From: Haematobia irritans
Taxonomy: Eukaryota > Arthropoda > Insecta > Diptera > Muscidae
Direction: 5' to 3'
Length of the DNA: 64,000 nucleotides
NCBI RefSeq assembly: GCF_050003625.1
Contig: NC_134398.1
Coordinates: 111,328,145 to 111,392,144, forward strand
Shown: in pieces, positions 19,315-30,601 of the stretch
Numbering within the stretch: the first letter of the stretch is position 1
Layout: the number at the start of each line of letters is the position of its first letter
Program-made: the position numbers and the translations under genes
Notes under the pieces: model-generated
Told to the model about the DNA's origin: nothing
The model's input: the letters and a program-made list of their open reading frames with translations, nothing else
The model's database searches: none

Positions 19315-21224
19315 CCCAATAAACACAAACGTTTGAAAAATGCTAAATTTCAATAATTTTTCAAACATTTTTTCAAAGGATTAGGGTAATATTCAAGTTG
19401 AGAAATTGTTGAGAAAATCGCGTTCTCAACAAAAAACAGACATTACCCTCAACAATGAAATTCAACACATTAGCAATAATATCTCAAGTGTTATTCTCAA
19501 ATTGAAATGCATCGCTACTCAATAATTTGTCAAACAATTTTCGATGCGAGTCAAATTAAAATTTAACATCGTTGCAAATACTTTTCAACCTAAATTTGTA
19601 TGAATGGTATCCCCACTTCAAATTGAAAGTCAAAGCCAAAATTCTATGAATTTTGTATAATTTATTCATTTTCATCAAAATAAAATATATAATAATACAC
19701 TACACTACATAATACACTACAATACCAATTGATAAATAATAATCTTATTAAACATATCAACATATAAGAAAAAAAAGCAAACAACAAAACTTTAAATATC
19801 TTAAACATTATTAGCAAACACTTTTGCATTGATAATTCTTTTTCCTTCCTGTTGGTGTCATAAAACAGCATTAAAATTTATTAACATGCGGCCAATTTGA
19901 AATTAGGAACGTACTGGACCGCGTGTTAGAATTGATTTCCAGCAGAAGGAATTCACAAAATATCCATTTTAAACTGATAATAGCATATGAATTAAACTGA
20001 CGATATGCTGCACATTTTCATCCAGAAGTTTTTTGATTTCAACAATTTGTTGTTTTTAACAATTTTAATTGGTTGCACTTGTAATGTTTCTGGAAACTTT
20101 TTATTGTCGATAAGTCACTCATTTTTCATTGGTCAGCTTCTTAATGTTTGCAAGAATGTAGCATCCAAAGATTTTAGTTTTCTTCAAAATAAAATATATA
20201 ATAATACACTACACTACATAATACACTACAATACCAATTGATAAATAATAATCTTATTAAACATATCAACAAATAAGAACAAAATAAAAACAAACAACAA
20301 AACTTTAAATATCTTAAACACTTTTGCATTGAAATTCGTTTTCCTTCCTTTTGGTGTCATAAAACAGCATTAAAATTTATTAACATGCGGGTAATTTGAA
20401 ATTAGGAACGTACTGACCGCGTGTTAGAATTGATTTCCAGCAGAACGAATTCACAAAATATCCATTTTAAACTGATAATAGCATATGAATTAAACTGACG
20501 ATGTGATGCACATTTTCATCCAGAAGTTCTTGATTTCAACAATTTGTTGTTTTTAACAATTTTAATTGATTGCACTTGTAATGTTTCCTGAAAATTTTTC
20601 TTGTCGGTATGTTTGCAAGAATGTAACATCCAAAGATTTTAGTTTTCTGCAAAGAGATTTACATTTAGTTACTTCCCTAAAGTGTTGATTTAATTTTTCA
20701 TATTGACGTACTAATTATTATAAACTATTTGAAGCAGTTCCAGTTAATTGTCCACCATTTTTTCATCGGTCAGCTTTTTAATGTTTTCAAGAACGTAGAA
20801 TCAATAATTTTAGTTTTCTGCAAAGAGATATACATTTAGTGACTTCCTTAAAGTTTTATTTCATTTTTTATTTTCACTTACCTATTTTTATAAACTATTA
20901 TTTGGTTATTTGTCTAAAATTTTCTATTTTTTTATTTCTTGCAATTGACCACGAACTTCGTTGCACAAATAAGTATTGAAAACCACATGGTTTTTTCGTT
21001 GCATTTTAGGGTAGTGTTTTGTCAAAGTTTTCTCATATTATCTTCAACACCTTTTCAAAGATTTCGTCAACATTTTGGCAAATTGGAAGTAATTCGCAAA
21101 CAATTTGAAGATGTATTGAAGATGAGCTATTTCAAGTCAAGTTGAATTTATGTTGAAAATTATATTTACCCTCAAACTGAAAAGTTGTTGCATTTGAAAA
21201 ACGCTCATCCTGTGTTTATTGGGT
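19315..21224. mobile_element. 1.9-kb TIR element with internal tandem duplication
   Basis: The 12-bp termini CCCAATAAACAC (19315-19326) and GTGTTTATTGGG (21213-21224) are perfect inverted repeats. The flanks GTGAACTTTC and TTCATATG rejoin into the uninterrupted sequence seen in inverse orientation near 11590-11600, which proves insertion; the target duplication is 2-3 bp (TT or TTC). Inside, about 430 bp from 19675 is repeated from about 20184 (offset 509 bp) with small changes, and a third partial unit occurs near 20770. No transposase is seen, so the element is non-autonomous. The family is unknown to me. Confidence 0.75.
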
Positions 21225-21439
21225 TCATATGAAAACCTGTAGCAATTACCGGAATTAACCTCAGTGGCAAAGAAATTGGAGAAATTGTATTATTTCCTAC
21301 TGTATATAAATTATATTTCTAAGATCTTAACAAAAAATAATAACAGGTTGGCTGATAAGTCTCCGGTCTAAAAAAGAAAAACACATTTTTTTTGTCAACA
21401 TTTTTTATTATTCAACATAGTTCCCTTCAAGAGCGATAC

Positions 21440-22419
21440 AACGATTATAACGACCTTCCAATTTATTGATACCATTTTAGTAGTACTCCTTCGGTTTTGC
21501 CTCAAAATAGGCCTCAGCTTCGGCGATCACCTCTTCATTGCAGCCAAATTTTTTCCCTGCGAGCATCATTTTTAGGTCTCAGAACAAGAAAAAGTCGCTG
21601 GGGGCCAGATCTGGAGAATACGGTGGGTGGGGAAGCAATTCGAAGCCCAATTCATGAATTTTTTCCATCGTTCTCAATGACTTGTGGCACGGTGCGTTGT
21701 CTTTTTTCTTCTTCATATGGGGCCGTTTTGCTGCGATTTCGACCTTCAAACACTCCAATAACGCCATATAATAGTCACTGATCGATCGATCGATAAAAAT
21801 TATTCCATGCGCATCCCAAAAAAACAGAGGCCATTACTTTGCCAGCGGACTTTTGAGTCTTTCCACGCTTCGGAAACAGTTCACTGGTCGCTGTCCACTC
21901 AGCCGACTGTTGATTGGACTCAGGAGTGTAGTGATGGAGCCATGTTTCATCCATTGTCACATATCGACGGAAAAACTCGGGTTTATTACGAGTTAACAGC
22001 TGCAAACACTGCACAGAATCATCAACACGTTGTTGTTTTTGGTCAAATGTGAGCTCGCGCGGCACCCATTTTGCACAGAGCTTCCGCATATCCAAATATT
22101 GATGAAGGATATGACCAACATGCTCCTTTGATATCTTTAAGTCCTCTGCTATCTCGATCAACTTCATTTTACGGTCATTCAAAATCATTTTGTGGATTTT
22201 TTTGATATTTTCGTCGGTAACCACCTCTTTCGGGCGTCCACTACGTTCACCGTCCTCCGTGCTCATTTCACCACGCTTGAATTTTGCATACCAATCGATT
22301 ATTGCTGATTTCCCTGGGGCAGAGTCCAGAAACTCATTATCAAGCCAAGTTTTTGCTTCCACCATATTTTTTCCCTTCAGAAAACAGTATTTTATCAAAA
22401 CACGAAATTCCTTTTTTCC
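21440..22419 (-). pseudogene. Mariner transposase, frameshifted
   Basis: Two frames. 22419-21775 covers the paired-type helix-turn-helix DNA-binding domain, the linker with WVPREL and the first catalytic Asp (TMDETWLHH). After VMASVF the frame shifts, and the central stretch has been lost. 21767-21579 then carries DNAPCHKS (second Asp) and PPYSPDLAPSDFF (YSPDLAPSD box with the third Asp, giving the D,D34D triad). Five residues usually found between the lysine run and DNAPCH are missing, an in-frame deletion. The transposase is therefore dead, though all three catalytic Asp codons survive. Confidence 0.9.
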
Positions 22420-22429
22420 ATTTTTTCAC

Positions 22430-22641
22430 CACTGGTAGAAAAAGTTTCGTTATATTAATAAAATGTGTCATTAAAATTGAGCCAATGAAACAAATTCATT
22501 GATATAACGAAATTTTTCGTTATTATAACGAATTTTCTGTTAGTCAACGAAACGTTTCGTACTATTAAGGAATGTTAAATGTTTCGTTATATCAATGAAC
22601 AATTTTCGTTGGCTCAATTTTAATGAAATTTTCTTTGTGTG
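22430..22641. mobile_element. MITE inserted in the mariner 5' leader
   Basis: CACTGGTAGAAAAAGTTTCG at the left and TTTCTTTGTGTG at the right match the ends of the 228-bp copy at 29922-30149. The insertion lies between the transposase start codon and the mariner terminus, so it postdates the mariner. Confidence 0.8.
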
Positions 22642-22815
22642 ACAATAACAAAAGTTGCTTCACAAAAGACGCTCTATCTCACAAACTAATTGACTTACAG
22701 ACGTCAAATTTTGACACGAATCATTTGAAGGTTGGTACTATATAAAAATAATATGCATTTAATACTAGCGATGCCATCTATGTGTCAGACCGGGGACTTA
22801 TCAGCCAACCTGTTA

Positions 22816-22985
22816 CACTACTAATGACTACACTCAAATACATTAATGGGTTGGGTTTCATTAATATAACGTTTGTATTCATTGATAAAACGTTCGTCTT
22901 TCATCCATTCAATGAATAAGTTTCATTCATACAACGAATAATTTCCGTTAATACAACGAAAAGGCTATGTTATAGCAACGTAATT
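22816..22985. repeat. Continuation of AT-rich repeat after mariner insertion
   Basis: ACTAATGACTACACTCAAAT and TTTCATTAATATAACG match in inverse orientation the segment at about 11090-11190. Together with 21225-21342 it forms the target copy into which mariner jumped. Confidence 0.7.
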
Positions 22986-23039
22986 ATTAGTTAATAAAAT
23001 ACCTTTGAAGTCCCAAAAACCGTTGACATAACCTTACCA

Positions 23040-23640
23040 GCAGATTGAATTGTTTTTGGGGCACTTCTTTGGGGCACTTCCTCCAGCTTCAGACCATTGT
23101 TTAGATTGTTCTTTTGTCTCTGGAGTATAGTGGTGGATCCGTGTCTCACCAACAGTTATGAAAATCCATTTTATTTCGCTTAAAACGATCCAAACAAGCT
23201 TGAGAAATGTTCATTCTTATGCGTTTTTGATCGACTGTTAACAAATGCGGCACCCATCTTGCAGAAAGCTTTTTCATCTGTAGTTCTTCCTGCAAAATTA
23301 AATGGACTCGATCATTTGAGATACCCATGATATTAGCAATTTCACGCACTTTTATTCGTCGATCATTTAATACCATATCATGCACTTTGGCTACAATTTC
23401 TGTTGCTGTTGCTGTTTTTGGTCCACTACGTGGTTCATCTTCAATGCTTGTACGACCACGTTTAAATTCAGCAACCCAATTTTATACTGTTGCATATGAA
23501 GGAGAACTTTCACCTAACACATTATCATTATGAATTTCTTGTCCAGATAAACCTTTTTTATGTAAATATTTAATGACAGCACGCATTTCTAATTTTAAAT
23601 TTTCCACATCGTTTTAGAGATATTGTCATTTGGATCACAA
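23040..23640 (-). pseudogene. Second, degenerate mariner-like transposase
   Basis: The N-terminal half of a mariner-family transposase on the - strand. A helix-turn-helix segment reads VHDMVLNDRRIKVREIANIMGISNDRV, then WVPHLLTVDQKRIR (linker WVPHxL), then MDFHN. The segment upstream of 23385 continues in another frame with VAEFKRGR-like sequence. Coding after 23146 is shifted (HHYTPETK-like near 23110), and the catalytic core is largely absent. It differs clearly from the irritans copy, so it belongs to another mariner subfamily. TIRs were not identified. Confidence 0.7.
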
Positions 23641-24009
23641 AATTAAAAATTTTATATGCGTTATGAGTTTGCTACCGCAACCATAAACATGAAATAATCT
23701 GTTTTTATTACTTAATTTTTTTTTTAATTCTTAGAATCATAAACAACTAACTTATTACATACAAACACTTACACATTATAAAATGTTATTTTTGTATGGA
23801 AATCGCGATTTATATCAATTCAGTAAATCGTAAACAAAATCAAAAGTTGTGCACGGATTGTGATGAAATAAAGCTAATTTTATTCGAAATATATTTAACT
23901 AACTTTTTCTGGACCAAAAAAAAAATTTTTTTTTGGTCCCATTTTGACACAATGGTCGGACGCAATGTGTTAAGTTCGGTAGTACAACATCTATACCTAT
24001 CACTGTTAC
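23641..24009. other. AT-rich DNA without a recognised feature
   Basis: Only short ORFs without domains. It may include the 5' part of the RT relic that follows. Confidence 0.3.
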
Positions 24010-24340
24010 CACGTGTGTTCCCTAGGACAGCCATCTCGGACCTGTTTTATTTTGTCTATTCATCAATAACCTCCCATCAGTTGTGAAATTTTCGAATATT
24101 TTTATGTTCGCGGATGACAAAAAGATTTTTCGTTCCTAACATATAATGATCCTGAAGAACGAAGGTATCTTCAGTTCGACCTTGATAACTATTACGATTG
24201 GTGTAAGATAAATTTAATTAAATTAAATATCTCGAAATGTAAATTAATGCGCTTTTCAAGAAGAACGAGTTATTCTATCGGGACTAACGAGCTGGAAGCA
24301 GTCGATTCTTTCAAGGATCTTGGATTGCTAATGGACCAGC
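24010..24340 (+). pseudogene. Non-LTR reverse transcriptase relic (different family)
   Basis: In broken + strand frames one reads a SHLGPVLF-like box, INNLPSVVKFSNIFMFADDKKIF (palm with ADD), then DLDNYYDWCKINLIKLNISKCK and GLLMD. This is the palm-thumb region of a Jockey/CR1-type RT, unlike the LOA copies. It is short and frameshifted, with a stop near the ADD motif. Confidence 0.65.
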
Positions 24341-24789
24341 ACAGCACAGTGGTTACAAATCGCTTCTTTGGGAAATAATTCTGCAACTTTTGAACGGATA
24401 AATATATCAACATAATTTTTTCTTTGTATGAAAGCTGAGGTGTTTTCCTTTTAGGTTGCAAATTTGTGGATCCCTAGTGGGTCCACGGGCTGAAATATAG
24501 GCGTTGAAAGTTTGTCACCTCGGGAGTATGAAATTTTGTTTTAGCTCAACTTGTAAAGCTCTACAAAAAAGTTCGCGTGCGTGTGCGACAATATTTTACT
24601 GTTCGCAAGATGTGGGCGCCACAATTTAATTTTTTTATCAAAACTTTGGCAAAGTGGGTTCAGCATTTGGAACCTAGAAGTTCCGTTTTTGAGTGGATTC
24701 GTAACTGCATTCCCTACAAAATTCTACGAATTCTAGAAGAAAAAATTGTGTACCCAATATTTTTTGGCTTGTTTCTGTGTCTTTTAATA
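24341..24789. other. Unassigned; contains a 104-aa ORF running into LOA copy 2
   Basis: The ORF at 24577-24891 has an aromatic, hydrophobic segment (YPIFFGLFLCLLIADYF) but no recognised domain, and its end is the LOA 5' leader. Probably not a gene. Confidence 0.3.
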
Positions 24790-24854
24790 GCGGATTATTT
24801 CATGGTAATGAGTACTTATTACGAATTTCACGTGTGGTGGAAAATTAAGCCACC

Positions 24855-26022
24855 ATGCAGCGAAATTCAAAGTCATCCACTGGGTTGCTAACTTCAGGGC
24901 CCAGTGGACGGGTATCGACTGCAGTTATAAATTTGGACTGTGACCAAGAGTCAGGCCCAATTAGTCGACCTGTAGACGGGTCGACAGGTGGCGACACTTT
25001 AGCAAGTCGAACTTTTTCTAAGGTAACGACATCAAAAGGAGGTAATCCCTCACGAAAGAGATTCAAGGAACGAAGAAATGCTTTGTTTATCCTAAAGAAA
25101 TTAGGATCAGTCGAAATTAGGATCAAGCACGTTGTCGGCTAAGCAAGCGATTCAAGGAATTCTTGAAGCTGGAAAAAGGGAACGATCATCGAATGAGTTG
25201 CCATCCTCTAAAAGGGATCAAAGATCGTTTGCCTCAGTTGCAAAAGGCAGCATTAGTAAAGGAGCATTGGATGGTATGGTTCCAAAGCAACAATGCGGGA
25301 AATTGAGAACGCGATGTCTGGTGTCTACTCAGAGGTGCGAAAAGAGTTTCCCGGAACAAGTCCCCGACGGCAAGATGCTGGATGGTATCAAGGACGATAA
25401 AAGTTAATAGCATTTGCGGACCAGAGGTCTATGGATTGCTTTACAGCTGCTTTGATGCTAATTGGTGAAGTTTGGGAAGGAGCCGCTTTGGAGTTAGTCG
25501 ATAGAAAAGACATACCGGCTAAACCTAGAGCACATGCATGGCTACCTGCAAATCCTCCTGATCCTGAGTCAATACTAAACAGACTAAAGGAATGTAACCC
25601 AGATCTTCCAACCGCCGATTGGAAGGTTGGTGGTTTGGATGAGGTGGATGGACCAAGACGACATGCGGTGTTTATATTGAACACTGAGTAGCTGCCACAT
25701 CTAGCCCAGACCCAAGGACGTGTAAGTTATGGCTTTTATGATATCCATATGAAGGTATACAAAAGCGATCAGCCAAAGGATTCCGAAACAGACAAGCCTC
25801 CGGTAGAGTCAGAAGTGAAAAAATCTCCTTGCGAGGACAAAGGAGACATAAAAACTGCAGATATTGATGAACATCACCAAAGCTGAACCGCGGATTGTTG
25901 CAAGAGTCACCGAGATTTGTGAAGAGGAAGCCCTTGATGACTCAATTGAAGCGGCTGATGTGACGGTGCTTGAAAATTTGGATGGTTCTACGGTTCCTCC
26001 AGATAAATCTTCACCATTGTAA
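24855..26022 (+). pseudogene. LOA ORF1, broken
   Basis: Homologous along its length to the intact ORF1 at 4326-5546. It starts MQRNSKSSTG. A frameshift near 25115 follows a local duplication of GATCA-type sequence (LGSVEIRIKH). It resumes at 25132-25407 in other frames, then 25431-25691 (RPRAHAWLPANPPDPES) ends in a TAG where copy 1 reads a Gln codon (NTQSL), and further shifts follow to about 26022. Confidence 0.85.
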
Positions 26023-26029
26023 GGCCGCT

Positions 26030-26950
26030 TGTGCTGCCTTAAAAGTTTTCCTCATGAAAGGAGACATAGATATAGTTTATTCAAAAACCATACATATATA
26101 AGAAAAAGATCTATGAATTAAACACTCCGGGTTTCAAACTTTTGCATAATACCGGTAAAGAAAAAAATCGAGCATATATAATTGCTTAAAACGAACTAAA
26201 CTTGTTTCCTTCATTGAGCAATGCAGACACTGTCGTAGCAAGTCTACAGATATACAAATGCAAATATTGGGTATCTTCGATATACATGCGACATGATAGG
26301 GAGATGCCTTGATGTGCCATTAAGACCTTAGCTGGGGAGGCACTGAAAAATACAAAACTCATTATAGGATGCGATGCGCATCATAGTATTTGGGGAAGTT
26401 GTTATACTAATGCAATGGGAGAGTCGCTAATAGAGTTTATTTTGCGTACTAACCTGATAGTTTGGAATAAGGGAGATGGACCAACCTTCTTCACAAAAAC
26501 AGGCAAGAGGTTTTGGACGTCACATTGGCCTCTGCGGAACTGAATGATAAGATATCTGAGTGGCAAGTTTTGAGGGAACATAGCTTCTCTGATCATCGCT
26601 ACATCAGTTTCAAATTTGACGTTCATACCACCAAGACCCTATTTCCGCCAAATGTTAGGAAAGCTGACTGGAATAGGTATAGGGAATCGTTCAATATGAT
26701 GATACCGGAAATACCAGAGACAAATATGAGCACTGTGCAAGATATCAACATCTCACTAAAAGCTGCATGCCCTAGAGGGAAGCCAAGGGAGAAAAATCGA
26801 CCACCATGGTGGTCTACGGAGTTAAGTAATATGTGGAAATCCTGCAGGAAGCTCTTTAACAAAGCAAAGTCCACCAGAGCTCCTGAGGATTGGGACGCTT
26901 ACAAGAAGAATCTGAGAGGATACAAGCGAGAACTGAGAAAGGCATAACTC
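26030..26950 (+). pseudogene. LOA endonuclease segment, broken
   Basis: Homologous to 3254-4375. GCDAHHSIWG-like sequence near 26370 and SDHRYISFKFDVHTTK at about 26590-26640 are visible. A run of small indels splits the domain, and part of the segment after STVQ (present in copy 1) is missing in the 144-aa open part (26513-26947). Confidence 0.8.
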
Positions 26951-27136
26951 TTGGAATGTTTACTGAGGCAGTATTGAGAATACGACCGAGGCTTCCAGAA
27001 GGTACTAGCATCCACTAACTCCGCTCCATGCTTCATTAAAATATCGGAGGGCAATTGGACAACGTCCAGTGAGGAGACGTATGAGACAGGAAGTACTATT
27101 GGACATACATTTTCCTGGAAATCAGACGGCTGAACC

Positions 27137-27763
27137 ATGTTCTGGCGGTGCACAGTGGCTCAGCGGTCATTTCCTATCGAGGAAATTGTATCGGAATCTA
27201 GAATAAAATGGGCGTTAAATTGCTTTGTGCCATACAAATCCCCCGGACCTGATGGAATTACTCCGGCGGAGTTACAAGCAGTGACTGAAAGAATTATTCC
27301 TTGGTTGACGGTGATATATAAAGGATGTATAAACTTATCATATATTCCAGAAAAGTGGAGGGAAACAAAAGTCGTTTTCATACCTAAAGCGGGAAAAGCC
27401 TCTCACTCGAGTGCGAAGGATTTCCGACCAATCAGCTTATCATCATTCCTACTTAAGACTCTGGAGAGGATGATAGATATTTATCTTAGAACTAGCGTCG
27501 ATTCAAGTTTGCTCTCGAAATGACAGCATGCATACTCGAAGGACAGGTCTACTGAGACCGTTGTGCATGAACTAGTCAGCTTTATTGAAAGCTCACTATC
27601 TGTCAATGAATTCACAATCGTGGCGTTTCTGGACATCGGGGGCGCATTCAAAAACGTCCATCCGAGCTCAATATTAAATGGACTGGCAACTCTGAATGTT
27701 GATCCAGGTATACTTAGGCTGCTAGACGAACGGCTAATGAGGAGACTTATTTCGGCCACACTA
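27137..27763 (+). pseudogene. LOA reverse transcriptase, part 1
   Basis: KSPGPDGITPAELQAV, WRETKVVFIPKAGKASHSSAKDFRPISLSSF and FLDIGGAFKNVHPSS are readable. The Arg codon at the SSLLSKR position is TGA here, giving a stop near 27520. DIEGAFNNV reads DIGGAFKNV. Cut at 27763 by the MITE. Confidence 0.85.
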
Positions 27764-28728
27764 CACGCTCACAAAAAATCGCTTCTGTAACATATACTCC
27801 CAAACATATTTTGCTTCAAGCATATACATTTTTGGGTATTGCCCAAACATTTATATGTTTGATCTCTTCCAATATATAATATGTTTGAAAGCATATTGGT
27901 CTAAACAATATATGTTTGGGTAGTCTAAGTTCCAAACATTTTGTATTTTTGCATCCAAATTCAATAATGTTGTCTTCCAAAAAACAATATGTTATTATGT
28001 GAACATATAATATGTTTGGAAGCATTTTGCACCCAAAAATATTATATGCTTAAAAAATTCTCCCAAACAATATTGTGCTCAAAATTTTATTTATTTATTT
28101 ATATATTTACAATCATAATGAATTATGAAAATAAACAGGTAATATAGGTGCTAACAACATAGGTTTTCGACCTGAATGCTCAAAATTTTGTTTCTGCCCA
28201 ATTGTATATTCCCCCACATCTTTCTCACTTCCACGAGATTTTTTAGTTCTTAGCACCTTTTTCTGTAATACAAACATTGTAGAAGAAATTATTCAATTGT
28301 ATGATTTTTTGTTTGTTTTAATTTTACCTTTTGCCGGACGGGGATTCACACAGTTTGTAAGGATCAAAGAAGTAGCTGATCAATTGCCCAAGGAAAAATA
28401 AAATGTTAATTTTGTAATAACAAGCAACAACCACCAACTTAATTCAATATCGCTCCCTGCTAAATAACGCTCCAAGCTACTAAACACATATATGTTTATA
28501 GGCTATTTCTAAACTAATATATGTTTGCATCCAAGCATATTATATTTACAAACATTTTATGTCCCAAACATAATATGTTCTAACATATTAACATATATGT
28601 CCCAAACATTTTATGCTAGTTTATGAACATTATATGCTTGCACTCAAAAATATTGTGTTTAAAAATGTGTGTTCCAAACATATAATGTTTATAGCCAAAC
28701 ATATGAAAAACAGTCTTTTTCATCCGTG
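27764..28728. mobile_element. 965-bp MITE, copy 1, inserted in LOA RT
   Basis: Starts CACGCTCACAAAAAATCGC and ends TTTTTCATCCGTG, with TA on both sides (27762-27763 and 28729-28730). Removal restores the LOA reading CACACTAGGACAAGC. The body is AT-rich with many inverted CCAAACATAT/ATATGTTTGG words near both ends and a GGACGGGGATTC segment in the middle. It has no coding capacity. TA duplication suggests Tc1/mariner-superfamily mobilisation. Other copies: 30602-31577 and 58399-59374. Confidence 0.85.
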
Positions 28729-28730
28729 TA

Positions 28731-29162
28731 GGACAAGCAAACATACAAAGGTATGTGAACAGAGGCACTTCCCAAGGAGGAGTTTTATCACCTCTTCTTT
28801 GGAATGTTGCTATAAGCAACCTTCTAGTTTCCCTAGAAAAAGAAAGGATAAAAGTGGTGGCATACGCAGACGATATGGCACTAGCAGTCAGGGGAAAATT
28901 CCCATCCACAACCAGAGATGTTATACAGAGAGCCCTCCGGATGACTGAGAAATGGGCTAAAGAGAATGGTCTTGGAGTAAATCCTGCAAAGACAGAATTA
29001 GTTATATTATTTAGAATTAATTATCTTTGCAGAACATGATCGCAAAACTCCCACGGTTAAGCGCATATCCTTAGGGGATATTGAAATTCCCTTTGGTGAG
29101 TGTGCAAAATACCTTGGCGTTGTTCTGGACAGGAAGCTGAACTTTAGACTTAATATTAGTCT
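28731..29162 (+). pseudogene. LOA reverse transcriptase, part 2
   Basis: Continues the RT across the MITE: QANIQRYVNRGTSQGGVLSPLLWNVA, then VVAYADDMALAV (YADD box), then WAKENGLGVNPAKTELV. It then breaks with an extra ATTTAGAATTAATT-like stretch near 29008-29030 and ends in KLNF-RLNI at 29160, where unrelated AT-rich sequence begins. Confidence 0.85.
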
Positions 29163-29699
29163 GTAAGGATTTTGTAAAAATTTGTTAAAAATTTCTTTTT
29201 TTTCAAAACTTTAACAATATCTTGAAAACTACTTGGAAATTTGAAAAACAATGTAAAAACGGCTGAAAGAGGATCTTGTTTGGGATTTTCGGATTTTTAA
29301 TCTTGAACATAACGGTATATCTCGAAAAGTCGAGCTGATAGAAAAAAAAACCAAGTACAGATTTGGATTCAGCGAATTACTTAAAATTTGCTATAAATTT
29401 CAAATCAACACAAAAAAAGTTTAATTTTGTTCCCCTGTGTTATCAGTAGTGACGTTTGGGACATTATTTGGACAAATTGAGCAATACGTAACAAGTCGAA
29501 GCATTATCAAAATATGAAACATTCTGTGGAAAGTCTAATGGCAGACATGTGTCGATCAAACCTCTGCAACGAATACACAAGCGAATACTTCAAGCACACG
29601 CCACCCCCCTGCAAACATTTTCTATCGAAAGTGTATCGAAGTAGTTTCGCCGCGGAAGATAAAACTTTCGCAGGCGATATCATCTTCTTATCGAATTAG
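29163..29699. other. AT-rich DNA without a recognised feature
   Basis: No coding signature or clear repeat structure. A 61-aa ORF at 29514-29699 has no domain. Confidence 0.35.
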
Positions 29700-29900
29700 G
29701 GTCTCCGTTCGGGAACAAATATCCCACTACGCGATAGTGTTCTCGGGGAATCGAACCAGTGACTAAAAGTAGTTAGAAAAGCGATATTTATTTTTCAAAA
29801 AATAAAAATGATGATCGAATGCACCGAGCATTGAACTCGGAACCTTTCGTTTTCAAGTCAGAGGCTCTCCCTCTGTGCCACCCACGCTCGTTGGTTGATA
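29700..29900 (-). repeat. tRNA-like SINE or tRNA relic
   Basis: On the - strand 29880-29870 reads TGGCACAGAGG, matching the pol III A-box consensus, and 29838-29828 reads GAGTTCAATGC, a weaker B box, at tRNA-like spacing. About 75 bp further, GGTTCGATTCC (reverse complement of 29744-29754 region) is another B box. This suggests a tRNA-derived SINE, possibly dimeric. A functional tRNA is unlikely because the acceptor stem cannot be built. Confidence 0.35.
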
Positions 29901-29921
29901 GTGGCTTTTTACACACATGTA

Positions 29922-30149
29922 CACTGGTAGAAAAAGTTTCGTTATATTAACGAAATGTGTCATTAAAATTGAGCCAATGAAACAAATTCATTAATATAAC
30001 GAAATTTTTCGTTACCATAATGAATATTCTGTTTATCAACGAAAATGTTCGTACTATTAACGAATATTTTCATTGCCTTAATGAAAATGTTTCATTATAT
30101 CAATGAAAAATTTTCGTTGGCTCAATTTTAATGAAATTTTCTTTGTGTG
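29922..30149. mobile_element. 228-bp MITE with TA duplication
   Basis: CACTGGTAGAAAAAG at the left and CTTTGTGTG at the right are flanked by TA (29920-29921 and 30150-30151). Subterminal ATTAAAATTGAGCCAA occurs in inverse orientation near both ends, so the whole element folds back. The same element is found in the mariner at 22430-22641. Confidence 0.8.
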
Positions 30150-30151
30150 TA

Positions 30152-30601
30152 CTCTCAGACAGGTACTATTGAAAAATTAGCTATGTCGATGTGTGGAGTC
30201 TATATTTAGATTTTTGATCGCTGTTAGAGTCGAATTTGTTTCGAAACCGAAACACCCCACGCGATAGTTGTTTTTATTGTTGCTGTGCTTGAGATTTTAC
30301 TACCAGAAAACTTCCTGGCGATCCGAAATAGTGACATCTTAGCGAAAGACGATAAAACTATCACCCAAATGTTGGCAGGGCCAATTCGAGTAGTAAGTTC
30401 ATTGTCCATTTCTCAAACGAGTGAAATATAAACCTTGCACATTGTGAACCAAAACAAATAGAACCCAGTAAAGCAAGCACCAAACAATGTTTTGAAGTAT
30501 TCGAATGTAATCGGAATTCCAAATCCATTCGTTTTATAATTTCCATCTCTGTGTAGATGAAGTTATTTCGTTCTCTCAACTATAAGAGTATTCTACACAC
30601 A
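30152..30601. other. Unassigned DNA between MITEs
   Basis: No supported feature. Two short - strand ORFs lack domains. Confidence 0.3.

Larger units (their letters stand above)
21343..22813 (-). mobile_element. Irritans-group (Himar1-like) mariner transposon, defective
   Basis: The TIRs ACAGGTTGGCTGATAAGTC and its near-complement GACTTATCAGCCAACCTGT are flanked by TA duplications (21341-21342 and 22814-22815). Without the inserted MITE (22430-22641) the length is about 1.26 kb, as expected for mariner. The element sits inside a copy of the repeat found inverted at 10516-12042. TIR and protein both resemble the irritans subfamily. Confidence 0.92.
24790..29162 (+). mobile_element. LOA-type non-LTR retrotransposon, copy 2, split by a MITE
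   Basis: The leader TTTTAATAGCGGAT at 24785-24800 matches the 5' end of copy 1, and the ORF1 ATG is at 24855. ORF1, endonuclease, linker and RT follow in order up to 27763. A 965-bp MITE (27764-28728) interrupts the RT, which resumes at 28731 and stops at about 29162 before RNase H. Many frameshifts and stops make it a pseudogene, more decayed than copies 1 and 3. Confidence 0.85.

Noticed and set aside
24577..24891. 104-aa ORF with an apparent membrane segment
   Set aside because: It runs into the LOA 5' leader and start codon region, has no recognised domain and is seen only here.
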